A stretch of DNA of 38,581 nt from Nanobdellota archaeon (GTDB lineage Archaea; Nanobdellota; Nanobdellia; Pacearchaeales; GW2011-AR1): positions 1 to 38,581 of the forward strand of contig JAQICZ010000016.1 in NCBI GenBank assembly GCA_027858295.1. Direction: 5' to 3'. Below are positions 1-7,489 of the stretch, one piece after another. How positions within the stretch are numbered: the stretch's first letter is position 1; every line of letters starts with the position of its first letter. The notes under the pieces are model-generated. The model made no database searches. It was not told the origin of the DNA and saw only the letters and a list, made by a program, of their open reading frames with translations. The translations under genes were made by a program, and so were the position numbers.

Positions 1-73
1 TTGTGCTTTAATTATCTAAAAAAATAGAGCTTAAGGGACTTGGTTCTTTAACCTATTCAAAATTGGGAGAAGA
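1..73. repeat. X-family element terminus (fragment)
   Basis: The stretch ends with the sequence AAAATTGGGAGAAGA at 59-73, which is the inverted-repeat end of the X elements seen whole at 33109-33536 and in part at 22085, 26464 and 35202. The malic enzyme stop codon (74-76) follows at once, so this element lies directly behind the 3' end of that gene. The rest of the element runs off the window edge and cannot be judged. Confidence 0.5.
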
Positions 74-1231
74 CTAATCCTTTTCTTTGCTCTCGTCCAT
101 TATAGCCTTGGCAACAGCAGGAGCAACACGTTTGTCAAAAGCATTAGGGATAATATAATCTTCAGTTGCACCATCTTCTTGCACAATCTTTGCAATAGCT
201 TCTGCAGCTTTAAGTTTCATTCTTTCTGTTATTTGATTAACTCGAGCATCGAGTGCACCCCTAAATATTCCAGGGAATATCAAAACATTATTCACTTGAT
301 TTGGAAAATCACTCCGTCCAGTACCAACAATTCTTGCGCCCGCTTCCTTCGCAATATCTGGCATGATTTCCGGGTCTGGATTTGCCATCGCGAATATGAT
401 TGAATCCTTATTCATAGTTTTAACCATTTCTTTTGTTAGAATATTTGGGAAGCTAACACCAATAAAAAGATCTGCATTTCTTATAACATCAACAAGTGCT
501 ACAGTTTCAGAATTCAAATTTACTTCAGAAATTTCTTTCTTATATTTATTCAAATCAGTTCTCCCACTATGAATAGCACCTTTGCTGTCAACCATTACAA
601 TATTTTTTGCACCATAACTTATCAAAAGCTTTGCAATAGCGATTCCCGCAGCACCAGCACCAGTCATTACAATCTTAATTTCAGATATATTCTTTTCAAC
701 AATCTTTAATGCATTAATTATTCCTGCCAAAGTTACAATTGCAGTTCCATGTTGATCATCGTGAAAAACAGGAATATCTAACTCAGCCTTTAATCTTTCT
801 TCAATTTCAAAACATCTTGGTGCAGAAATATCTTCTAAATTAATACCGCCGAAAGTAGGAGAAATCCTTTTCACTGTTTCAATAATCTCCTCAGTGTCTT
901 GTGTATTCAAAACTATAGGGATTGCATCAACATTTGCAAATTCCTTAAATAGAATAGCCTTACCTTCCATTACAGGCAAAGCTGCCTCTGGTCCGATATT
1001 TCCAAGCCCGAGAACAGCGGAACCATCAGAAACAACAGCAATTAAGTTCCCCTTTGAAGTATATTTGTAAACATCTTCTTTATTCTCTTTAATCCTCAAA
1101 CAAGGTTCAGCAACACCTGGACTATAAGCTAAAGACAAATTGTCTTTGTTCTTTATCGAGACTTTAGATTTAATCTCAAACTTTCCTCGTTTCTCCTCAT
1201 GTAACTTCAATGATTCTTTTTTGTAATCCAT
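74..1231 (-). CDS. NAD(P)-dependent malic enzyme
   Basis: Decarboxylates malate to pyruvate with reduction of NAD(P); cytoplasmic. The protein is 385 aa, the usual length of the short bacterial/archaeal form. Recognisable blocks in order are the N-terminal LAYSPGVAEPCL, the GNLIAVVSDGSAVLGLGNIG stretch, the metal-site FHDDQHGTA, the Rossmann glycine motif TGAGAAGIA and the C-terminal ANPDPEI and FPNQVNN. I take the start MDYKKESLKLHEEKRG because it matches the normal family N-terminus and has a TATA box (1263-1270) at the right distance. A longer frame to 1330 reads into heptamer repeats and is rejected. The stop is TAG, directly next to an X-repeat end. With PEP synthase (15646-18060) it would give a route from malate to PEP. 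Family is certain; cofactor preference is not. Confidence 0.95.
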   Translation of the reverse strand: MDYKKESLKLHEEKRGKFEIKSKVSIKNKDNLSLAYSPGVAEPCLRIKENKEDVYKYTSKGNLIAVVSDGSAVLGLGNIGPEAALPVMEGKAILFKEFANVDAIPIVLNTQDTEEIIETVKRISPTFGGINLEDISAPRCFEIEERLKAELDIPVFHDDQHGTAIVTLAGIINALKIVEKNISEIKIVMTGAGAAGIAIAKLLISYGAKNIVMVDSKGAIHSGRTDLNKYKKEISEVNLNSETVALVDVIRNADLFIGVSFPNILTKEMVKTMNKDSIIFAMANPDPEIMPDIAKEAGARIVGTGRSDFPNQVNNVLIFPGIFRGALDARVNQITERMKLKAAEAIAKIVQEDGATEDYIIPNAFDKRVAPAVAKAIMDESKEKD

Positions 1232-1262
1232 AAATAAGATTAGCGAATGCTCTTTAAAAAAG

Positions 1263-1270
1263 ATTTTATA
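1263..1270 (-). promoter_or_regulatory. TATA box of the malic enzyme gene
   Basis: TATAAAAT on the minus strand, about 32 nt before the chosen ATG at 1231. This spacing would put transcription start some 5-10 nt before the ATG, the near-leaderless layout seen for many genes here. It supports the shorter malic enzyme start. Confidence 0.6.
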
Positions 1271-1305
1271 GATGGCATCATACTGGTACTTTACCGCAGT
1301 ACTCA

Positions 1306-1424
1306 TAGACTGTAGACTGTCAACTGTCAACTGTCAACTGTCAACTGTCAACTGTCAACTGTCAACTGTCAACTGATAACTGTAAACCGTCAACCGTCAA
1401 CTGATAACTGTCAACCGTCAACCG
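1306..1424. repeat. Tandem heptamer array (TCAACTG type), 17 units
   Basis: Seventeen back-to-back 7-nt units fill exactly 119 nt. Eight consecutive perfect TCAACTG copies (1320-1375) sit among variants TAGACTG, ATAACTG, TAAACCG and TCAACCG. The array lies between the divergent malic enzyme and radC genes. The same heptamers recur behind radC (2162-2238), at 28141-28178 in inverse orientation, at 32556-32596 and briefly at 19206. Seven is not a multiple that keeps one frame simple, and no gene reads through it credibly. Confidence 0.9.
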
Positions 1425-1481
1425 CCATCTTTATCCCTCATTCTCCATTACTTTCAAAAAGAATTACAATAACGAATTTGA

Positions 1482-2141
1482 ATGAAGATAAAAGACATCA
1501 TAAAAGAAGGTCGACCACGAGAAAGATTCTGCTCACATGGTCCAGATTCCCTGTCAGAAGCAGAGCTGTTAGCAATAATACTAAGAACCGGAACAAAAGG
1601 CGAAAATGTTGTAAACCTAGCAAACAGAATAATTTCAGAAATAGGTCTCACTAATCTATTCGACTGCTCAATAGAAGAACTCATAAAAATAAGGGGAATC
1701 GGTAGAGACAAAGCAATTCAAATACTCACAGTATTTGAGCTATCAAAAAGACATAGCTATTCAAAATCAATACCAACAAGAGTCGTTAATGCAAAATCAG
1801 TCTTCAACGTCTTCAAAGACAAACTAAAAAATAAATCAAAAGAATATTTTTATATCGTCCTAACAGACACAAAAAACAAAATAATCAAAACCGAAGAAAT
1901 CTCTGTTGGAATACTAGACGCTTCAATAGTCCACCCAAGAGAAATATTCAAATCAGCGATAAGAGCTTCAGCAGCAAGAATAATCCTAGTTCATAACCAT
2001 CCCTCTGGCGACCCAACCCCCTCAGAAGAAGACCTCTCCGTAACACGGAAGCTAATAGACGTAGGAGAGCTCGTAGGAATAGAAGTCCTAGATCACGTAA
2101 TAATAGGCGAAGACAAATATTGGAGCTATGTAGAAGGCTAA
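1482..2141 (+). CDS. radC: RadC-family JAB/MPN domain protein
   Basis: A 219-aa protein of the RadC (UPF0758) family. The N-terminal part has a helix-hairpin-helix-like segment, LIKIRGIGRDKA, at about residues 65-76. The C-terminal JAB/MPN metalloprotease-like domain carries the JAMM residues in LVHNHPSGDPTPSEED, with the first histidine at about residue 171. Length and both domains match bacterial RadC, whose true biochemical role is still unsettled despite the old name linking it to DNA repair. RadC is mainly bacterial and often on mobile DNA, so transfer is plausible; here the gene is bracketed by heptamer-repeat arrays on both sides. It is followed by a helicase gene, but 476 nt of repeats lie between, so an operon is unlikely. 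Confidence 0.93.
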   Translation: MKIKDIIKEGRPRERFCSHGPDSLSEAELLAIILRTGTKGENVVNLANRIISEIGLTNLFDCSIEELIKIRGIGRDKAIQILTVFELSKRHSYSKSIPTRVVNAKSVFNVFKDKLKNKSKEYFYIVLTDTKNKIIKTEEISVGILDASIVHPREIFKSAIRASAARIILVHNHPSGDPTPSEEDLSVTRKLIDVGELVGIEVLDHVIIGEDKYWSYVEG

Positions 2142-2161
2142 TCGCCAAAAAACGATAGTCG

Positions 2162-2238
2162 TAGACCGTAGACTTTAAACCGTCAACCGTCAACCGTTCA
2201 CTGACAACCGACAACTAACAACTGACAACTGTAAACCG
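2162..2238. repeat. Second heptamer array, downstream of radC
   Basis: About eleven degenerate 7-nt units (TAGACCG, TCAACCG, ACAACTG, ACAACTA, TAAACCG) begin 20 nt after the radC stop. They belong to the same family as the array at 1306-1424, so radC sits between two arrays in the same orientation. One 8-nt step interrupts the phase near 2175. Confidence 0.8.
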
Positions 2239-2617
2239 CCAACACTTAATACTACTCTGCCATCATGTCTTCTCTTGTTTTTACTCTTCAGTTTTACTGA
2301 AGTTAAGTAAAAGTATGGTTTCCCACTACAATTAATTGTGGGAGTAAATCCAAATAGTGATTTACGTTAGAAGAGGTACTTGTAACACGCGAGTCCAACC
2401 CAAAATCGCGAACCGATGAACATTAACTCAATTGGCCTTTATACCATATCAATAAAACTATTGTTAACTCCTCTGCCAATCTCCAACAACTCAATTGCCA
2501 AAAACTAACTAAACATATCAATCAGCTCCTGCCCGAACACCCTAAACTAACAACTAAAGACTAACAACTACTATTGTCGCAGACAAGAGTTAAAAACTAC
2601 TCCCTCTTCTAATTAAA
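2239..2617. repeat. Repeat-filled spacer (H, R and T modules)
   Basis: No credible gene. 2277-2326 is an H hairpin in minus orientation: outer arms TTTTACT/AGTAAAA as in other copies, but inner arms CTTCAG/CTGAAG instead of CTCCAAA/TTTGGAG. 2322-2344 is a hairpin around CAATTAATTG, followed by an R module (2346-2393: AAATC..GATTT arms, then GTTAGAAGAGGTACT). From about 2400 comes a T module: a small hairpin, then AACATTAACTCAATTGGCC. 2545-2573 holds decayed heptamers. Confidence 0.75.
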
Positions 2618-4528
2618 ATGGTCAGCCTAAATTCAGAACAAGAAAAAGCAGCAAACATTCTAGAAGGAAATTTACTAATAATAGCAAGTGCTGGGACAGG
2701 GAAAACAACAACAATTGTTGAAAGATATATCAATTTATTAGACAAAAAAAAGCTTAAACCCCACGAAATAATGATGACCACTTTTACAAACAAAGCGGCA
2801 AAAGATATGGTTAAAAAAATAGAAAAAAAGACAACTAAGATATCTCCTTTCATTGGAACAATGCATTCCCTCTTCCTAAGAATTCTAAGAGAGAATCCCC
2901 GTCTTGCCTTCAAAGGTAAAAATTATACTATTATTACAGAATCTGCAGAACAGAAAAAAATCATAAGAGAAATTTTGGAATCAGAAGAAATGAGTAAAAG
3001 GTCAGATGCTGTTTCTTATTTCTTAAGATGGATTGGAAAATTCAAAAATCGTGGAATCTTAGCTGAGGACTTGAATTGGGAAGGTGGAATTGATGAAGCA
3101 AAAGAAACAGGACTGATTCCTGAGATGCTAGATGATGAAATCATTTATGTTGATCCCTTGTGGAGAGGAAAAGTAAATTTGATATACAAAAAATATCAAG
3201 AGTACTTACACGCCCATTCACTTCTAGATTTTGATGAAATATTAATTCTAACATACAGACTATTTGAAGAAAACCCATCGTTACTTAACGAATACAAAAC
3301 TCAATTCAAATCAATTATGGTAGATGAAGCACAAGATCTAAATGTAATTCAGGTAAAAATTTTAGATCAATTAAAAAACAATAACTTGTGTTTAATCGGA
3401 GACGATTGCCAGAATATCTATGAATGGAGAGGTTCTTCAAACGATTTAATTTTCAACTTCGAAGAAAACGAAGAAAAAATATACCTAGAAAAGAATTATC
3501 GTTCAACAGATAATATAATCAAAGCCGTAAACAAGACAATTGAATCAATGGATAATAAGTTAGACAAGAGATTAGTTTCAACAAGAGACCCCCTAGAGCA
3601 TATTGAAATCAAAGGCTTTAGAAAATCAGAAGAGGAAACAGAATGGGTAGTAGATAAAGTTGAAAGATTAATTGAGTCAGGAGAGGCAAAAGAGGAAATA
3701 GCTATTTTATTCAGAACCAATATGATAGGTAAAAGCCTAGAAAGAGAATTTAGAAGAAAAGGGATTCCTTGTCATCTAGCAAAATCAGCTGGCTTCTTTG
3801 ATCGTGAAGAAATAAGAGATTTATTGTCATTTTTAAAATTAGTAATAAATCCAGATTCTCAAATGGACTTTGAAAGAATAATCGGCTTAGTGAAAGGACT
3901 GGGCAAAGTGAAACTCAAAAAAATAATGCAAAGAGCTCAAAAAGAAAACATATCTTTTGTAACTGCAATAGAAGATTTATCAAGTTATGATTTTGTCCAA
4001 GAAATAAACATGAGATTAACACTCCTCCATAGAACATTAATATCAGAAGATCCCTTAAACGCATTCCTAAAAGACTTCGAATATATAGAATATCTAGAAG
4101 ATAAATATGAAATAGAACAAAGGAAGTTTAACGATAAACTTGAAAATATTCAGGTATTCATTGATCTCTTCGACCAAGCAAAAGAAGAAGAAAAAAATGT
4201 ATTAGACTTTCTAGACTCCCTAATCGATATAGAAAAGAAAGAAAAAACAGAAGATAAAGTAGTCCTTTCAACAATCCACGGTGCAAAAGGTCTAGAATGG
4301 AAACACGTATTCGTAATATCTTGTAACGAAAAAACCCTACCTTTTTACAAAGATGAATTAACAAAATCAAAAAGAGATAGCGAATTAAGATTGTTCTATG
4401 TTGCAATAAGCAGAGCAAAAGATAATCTAGTATTAACCTACTCCAGATTTCAAGGGTTCAAATATGCAGAACCCTCACAATTTCTAGAAATAATTTACGA
4501 CTTCGGTTTCACCCCTGGCGGATATTAA
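2618..4528 (+). CDS. UvrD/Rep-family superfamily 1A DNA helicase
   Basis: ATP-driven 3'-5' DNA helicase/translocase of the UvrD/Rep/PcrA type, 636 aa. All core motifs are visible in order: motif I ASAGTGKTT (about residues 23-31), motif Ia TFTNKAA, motif II VDEAQD (about 235), motif III GDDCQNIYEWRGS, motif IV NYRS, motif V STIHGAKGLEW and motif VI LFYVAISRAKDNL. Nothing essential is missing, so it is probably active. It is slightly shorter than UvrD and lacks its C-terminal extension. There is no nuclease domain. Likely roles are repair or replication-fork clearing; the sequence does not say which. It stands alone between repeat-rich spacers. Confidence 0.95.
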   Translation: MVSLNSEQEKAANILEGNLLIIASAGTGKTTTIVERYINLLDKKKLKPHEIMMTTFTNKAAKDMVKKIEKKTTKISPFIGTMHSLFLRILRENPRLAFKGKNYTIITESAEQKKIIREILESEEMSKRSDAVSYFLRWIGKFKNRGILAEDLNWEGGIDEAKETGLIPEMLDDEIIYVDPLWRGKVNLIYKKYQEYLHAHSLLDFDEILILTYRLFEENPSLLNEYKTQFKSIMVDEAQDLNVIQVKILDQLKNNNLCLIGDDCQNIYEWRGSSNDLIFNFEENEEKIYLEKNYRSTDNIIKAVNKTIESMDNKLDKRLVSTRDPLEHIEIKGFRKSEEETEWVVDKVERLIESGEAKEEIAILFRTNMIGKSLEREFRRKGIPCHLAKSAGFFDREEIRDLLSFLKLVINPDSQMDFERIIGLVKGLGKVKLKKIMQRAQKENISFVTAIEDLSSYDFVQEINMRLTLLHRTLISEDPLNAFLKDFEYIEYLEDKYEIEQRKFNDKLENIQVFIDLFDQAKEEEKNVLDFLDSLIDIEKKEKTEDKVVLSTIHGAKGLEWKHVFVISCNEKTLPFYKDELTKSKRDSELRLFYVAISRAKDNLVLTYSRFQGFKYAEPSQFLEIIYDFGFTPGGY

Positions 4529-5147
4529 TCCGATATCTGAGCTCTAACATCTGATAGTCGAATCTCCGAATTCCAGTATAATCCAGATTCAAATTATTCT
4601 ACTCTCATATGTCTTCATGCTTTCACCGAGGTGATAATACAATTTCCCGAAGCTAACAGGATATATTAATCTGCCTTTGGCCTTTATTTTTTATAAAATA
4701 TAGTCCGACATCTAAGTATTATCTATATCTAAACGACTCTGTCATCACAAACAATTCCCGAAGCCGAAGGTTAACATTAATTCAATGTCTGAATATCAAT
4801 CTGCCCCTGGCCTTCAATCTACTTTCGCAAGCTCAGCAATTAAAGCATAACATGGTAAACCATACTTTTACTTAGCTCCAAAGAATTTGGAGAGTAAAAA
4901 CATTATCCACTGCGTTAGTAGACATAAATTGTTTATCTTAAATAAAGTAATTAGAATTTCAATTGCTACCAAAAATCCTCCAACAAGTATGCCCGTAGAA
5001 TTAACTGAACTGTCTTATATCAATCTGCCTTTTGTCTTATCGCCCAATCGCCCCTTCTCACCAAGTCACTCAATCGACCAATCAGAATCTCCTCTTTTTA
5101 CAACATTCCCCCAAAACACTTATAACTTCAAAACACCATTATCTACT
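4529..5147. repeat. Repeat-filled spacer with an S/H module
   Basis: No gene. 4606-4640 has a small hairpin with TCACC/GGTGA arms; 4744-4812 is a T module (CCGAAG hairpin, then AACATTAATTCAATG). 4821-4935 is an S repeat with the 50-bp H hairpin at 4852-4901: stem 4866-4872 plus 4876-4882 pairs with 4886-4899. From 4985 a further T-like tail runs to the next gene. An open frame starting at 4887 reads through the repeats into the following gene, but its first 87 codons are repeat sequence. Confidence 0.8.
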
Positions 5148-5429
5148 ATGGCAAAAAAGGTGATAAGCAAAGTCAGTAGAGATGCTGAAAGACACGCTTT
5201 CTCAGGTGGAATAATCTTCGCAGCTTTTACATTAATAATTTCACTCTTATCAAAATTCTTTGGCATCTTAGGTCAATTAACAAACATAATCCTTGATACC
5301 TTCGGTGGTTTAGGTTATGACATAACAATCTTTGGAATATTCCTTGGCTTAATTTATTCATTTCTCACAGGATTTATAGTATGTGGAGTATACTCCTGGA
5401 TTTTCAATAAACTACCCTCAAGAATTTAA
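5148..5429 (+). CDS. Small two-helix membrane protein, unknown function
   Basis: A 93-aa protein, not recognised. After a basic, soluble N-terminus (MAKKVISKVSRDAERHAF) come two hydrophobic stretches, about residues 22-50 and 60-85, both rich in Gly, Ile and Phe, giving a likely helical hairpin with a short basic tail. I chose the ATG at 5148 rather than the longer frame from 4887, because the upstream codons fall in dispersed repeats. The next gene, for a secreted protein, starts 24 nt downstream with its own strong ribosome site, so the two are probably co-transcribed and may act together at the membrane. Confidence 0.6.
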   Translation: MAKKVISKVSRDAERHAFSGGIIFAAFTLIISLLSKFFGILGQLTNIILDTFGGLGYDITIFGIFLGLIYSFLTGFIVCGVYSWIFNKLPSRI

Positions 5430-5437
5430 TAGTAAAA

Positions 5438-5446
5438 AAGGAGGAT
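5438..5446 (+). promoter_or_regulatory. Strong Shine-Dalgarno site AAGGAGGAT
   Basis: Nearly full complement of the archaeal 16S rRNA 3' end, 7 nt before the ATG at 5454. Such strong sites are rare in this window: others precede 19821 and 25337, also a secreted or small cysteine-rich protein. They mark genes translated from a leader rather than leaderless. Confidence 0.75.
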
Positions 5447-5453
5447 ATAATAA

Positions 5454-6113
5454 ATGAAAAAAACAATTATTTTTACAGGATTACTTCTAGTCTTAATGCT
5501 AGGACTAGCTTCTGCAGTAGAAATTGCACCTGGAGAAGGAGATGCTGCCTATAACAAAAATGTTATTTCTGGGCTGCAAGAAGATATACCTTCAGACGCG
5601 CCAAGAGATGGTGAAATGCAACAAAGAAGAATTAATGCAGAAGCAACTCAATTTGGTGGTCAACAAGAAGGTTTCGGAGGCCAAAGAATGATATCTGAAA
5701 ATCAAGAATTTAGATTTCAGAATTCTCAAAGAGAAGTTAAATGTGTTGATTGTAACTTAACTGAATCCAATGGACAAGTTAGAGCAACAATGTCTAATGG
5801 TAAAAACGCAGCCATCAAAATCATGCCAGAAGTAGCTTCACAAAGAGCATTAGAACGACTAAGACTCCATAATTGTAACGAAACAGAAGGTTGTTCAATT
5901 GAACTAAAAGAAGTTGGACAAGGCAACGATACAAGAATGGCTTATGAAGTTAGAGGTAAAACAAAAGCAAAATTCCTTGGAATCTTTGCAACAAATGCTG
6001 AAGTATCAACAGAAATTGACGCAGAAACAGGTGAAGTTATAAACACTAGAAAACCCTGGTGGGCAGTCTTAGCAAAAGACAAAAATGAAACTGAAGAAAA
6101 CGCTTCAGCATAG
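5454..6113 (+). CDS. Secreted protein with signal peptide, unknown function
   Basis: 219 aa, exported. The N-terminus is a textbook signal peptide: two lysines, a run of about 15 hydrophobic residues and a cleavage-like ASA at about 20-22. The mature part starts acidic, then is Gln/Arg/Gly-rich (QFGGQQEGFGGQ). A middle segment has four cysteines in two short pairs (CVDCN and HNCNETEGC), possibly disulfides. The end has a beta-like stretch KAKFLGIFATNAEVSTEIDA followed by TGEV and PWW, a style I associate with exported proteins of this archaeal group, though I cannot name a family. There is no C-terminal membrane anchor. The 24-nt gap after the membrane-protein gene suggests an operon. Confidence 0.75.
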   Translation: MKKTIIFTGLLLVLMLGLASAVEIAPGEGDAAYNKNVISGLQEDIPSDAPRDGEMQQRRINAEATQFGGQQEGFGGQRMISENQEFRFQNSQREVKCVDCNLTESNGQVRATMSNGKNAAIKIMPEVASQRALERLRLHNCNETEGCSIELKEVGQGNDTRMAYEVRGKTKAKFLGIFATNAEVSTEIDAETGEVINTRKPWWAVLAKDKNETEENASA

Positions 6114-6560
6114 AATCACATAAATTTTTATTTTTTTATTAATTATTTTGCCTACTCTCTGTAATTTATTACAGGAGATAAAAGGGCGCAGCCTTTTGCG
6201 TTAGAAGAGGTACTAGCGAACAAGACTTCGTTCCATAAAATTGGTGAAGCTAGATATCAATTATGCGAGTCATATATATGAACAATATTCAGTTCAATAT
6301 ACCTTACTATCTTTATTAACAATTCCAAAAGACCTTCGCGAGCTCATCAATGAAGTCATAATATTATCCACTGCGTTGGCAGACATAAATTGCTCAATCC
6401 AAATAAACTAATATTAACAACACTACCAAGAAATCCCAAACAAGGTATTCCTTTAGATTAACTCAACTATCCCATATCAATCTTCCTTCTGACTCAATAT
6501 CAACAGAATAAGTACAATAAAATTAGACATCGAACAATCGCTTATCAATTCCTATCGCCT
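6114..6560. repeat. Repeat-filled spacer (R module, empty S module)
   Basis: 6158-6173 is a perfect hairpin (CTGTAA/TTACAG). 6176-6230 is an R module whose first stem is AAAAGG/CCTTTT, a changed but still paired version of AAATC/GATTT at 2346 and 33401, followed by GCGTTAGAAGAGGTACT. 6332-6400 is an S repeat lacking the 50-bp H insert (an empty site). The remainder to 6560 resembles T-type tails. No gene is seen. Confidence 0.7.
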
Positions 6561-6565
6561 ATCAG

Positions 6566-6605
6566 AAAGAGAGCCGGTTACGTCATATAGAAACCAGCTC
6601 TCTTT
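6566..6605 (-). terminator. Hairpin with 9-bp perfect stem
   Basis: AAAGAGAGC at 6566-6574 pairs with GCTCTCTTT at 6597-6605; inside, GGTT pairs with AACC. It is one of the stronger hairpins of the window. It may end transcription of the minus-strand unit containing tRNA-Asp, or be a small structured RNA. No long T-run follows on either strand, so terminator is a guess. Confidence 0.35.
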
Positions 6606-6667
6606 AAGGCTTCACCTATTCTGATTTGTCCCCCAGTCTCAAACCTTGTCAATCCCCAGATTTTCAT
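6578..6667 (-). other. Possible 29-aa small ORF
   Basis: MKIWGLTRFETGG followed by QIRIGEALKRAGFYMT and TAA, with GGGGG directly before the ATG. Composition looks more protein-like than the surrounding repeats, and the frame is open for about 50 codons upstream without another ATG. It ends inside the hairpin at 6566-6605. It could be a small gene, a gene remnant or chance. The three CCCCAG units at 6634-6674 fall in it. Confidence 0.2.
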
Positions 6668-6737
6668 CCCCCAGATCTTTTCGATTCTCAACCTTGACGA
6701 ATTAGTGAATATGATATCTTCGATTATTAACTAATAT

Positions 6738-6842
6738 TTAGTCAAAAGAATCAAAGAATTTGTAAAATTTCTTGTATGCTCTAAATCCAACTATACCTTT
6801 ACAGGTCAGCTTCCACGAACATCTCAAAATAGTTTTTCTCAT
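6738..6842 (-). other. Possible 34-aa small ORF
   Basis: Starts MRKTILRCSWKLTCKG, is basic and aromatic, ends in TAA. GGGGGAG sits 4 nt before the ATG, close for a ribosome site. It lies on the same strand as tRNA-Asp and as the 29-aa ORF further on. The two may be pieces of one decayed gene in different frames. No family recognised. Confidence 0.2.
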
Positions 6843-6998
6843 TTTTCTCCCCCATTTAGTTTAATAATAAGTATACGAATATATTCAATAGTTTTATGAA
6901 AACTATTTATCCAAGAAGGTTTGAAATGGATAACTCAAGCTTAAGTAAGTATTCCAATATAAAAATAAACGATTAAAATTATCAGACAAAAAGTAATA

Positions 6999-7070
6999 CG
7001 CCCAAGCCGGGAGTCGGACCCGGGTATCCTGCGCGACAGGCAGGTGTCTTAACCGTTGGACAACTTGGGC
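6999..7070 (-). tRNA. tRNA-Asp (anticodon GTC)
   Basis: The minus strand folds into a complete cloverleaf: acceptor GCCCAAG/CTTGGGC, a short D arm GTC/GAC, anticodon stem CCTGC/GCAGG around loop CTGTCGC (anticodon GTC at 7035-7037), and T stem CCGGG/CCCGG with loop TCCGACT. The discriminator base is G, as expected for tRNA-Asp. CCA is not encoded, so it must be added afterwards. No intron is seen. Confidence 0.95.
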
Positions 7071-7489
7071 GTAATTATAATAACACTATCGACATTTTTC
7101 TTTTTAAAGATTTCTATAAGTCAATCTCTCAAAATAATCCAATAAATCCAACCGCGCTGTCAATCGACAACTTGTATGCCTCAGCGGAGCGACTATCTCA
7201 AATTGCCCAGGCCTTTACATTCATTCCCTTTTAGAAAAATGTCTCTTAGTCAAATTAATCATAATCTCAAAAATCTCATCCCGACTCTAACAAACCCTTT
7301 ATTCTCAAATCAAGACAAAGTTTTTCAAATTCTAATTTTTGTTTTTCTCCCACCATAGCTAAGAATGTAAAAAGAATATTCTATTATTTATCAAATAAGA
7401 TTATCCAAGAATTCACACATCCCACATATATCTGAAAACTTATAATTATAAGTATTATAATCGTCTATCATGCACAACATTGATATACA
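7071..7489. other. Spacer between tRNA-Asp and the 7490 gene
   Basis: Mostly unexplained AT-rich DNA. 7176-7215 holds a T-type hairpin (CAGCGGAG) with its tail. 7438-7453 is a perfect 16-bp palindrome, ACTTATAATTATAAGT, 36 nt before the ATG at 7490; it overlaps a TATA-like sequence and could be an operator or simply AT-rich symmetry. Short open frames on both strands look like chance. Confidence 0.4.

Noticed and set aside
1232-1330. N-terminal extension of the malic enzyme to 418 aa
   Set aside because: The added residues come from the heptamer array and promoter region; the shorter start has a TATA box at proper distance and matches the family N-terminus.
1306-1424. Repeat array as a CRISPR
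   Set aside because: Units are 7 nt, contiguous, without spacers, and no cas genes are near.
4887-5147. 87-codon extension of the membrane protein
   Set aside because: These codons are S/H and T repeat sequence, and the family-like region starts at the ATG 5148.
7276-7356. Minus-strand 26-aa ORF ending in TGA that would be longer if TGA were Trp
   Set aside because: Tempting in view of the Lrp gene, but too short and low in complexity to carry weight.
7176-7358. 60-aa plus-strand ORF
   Set aside because: Begins in a T-type repeat, low-complexity content, no promoter or ribosome site; probably chance.
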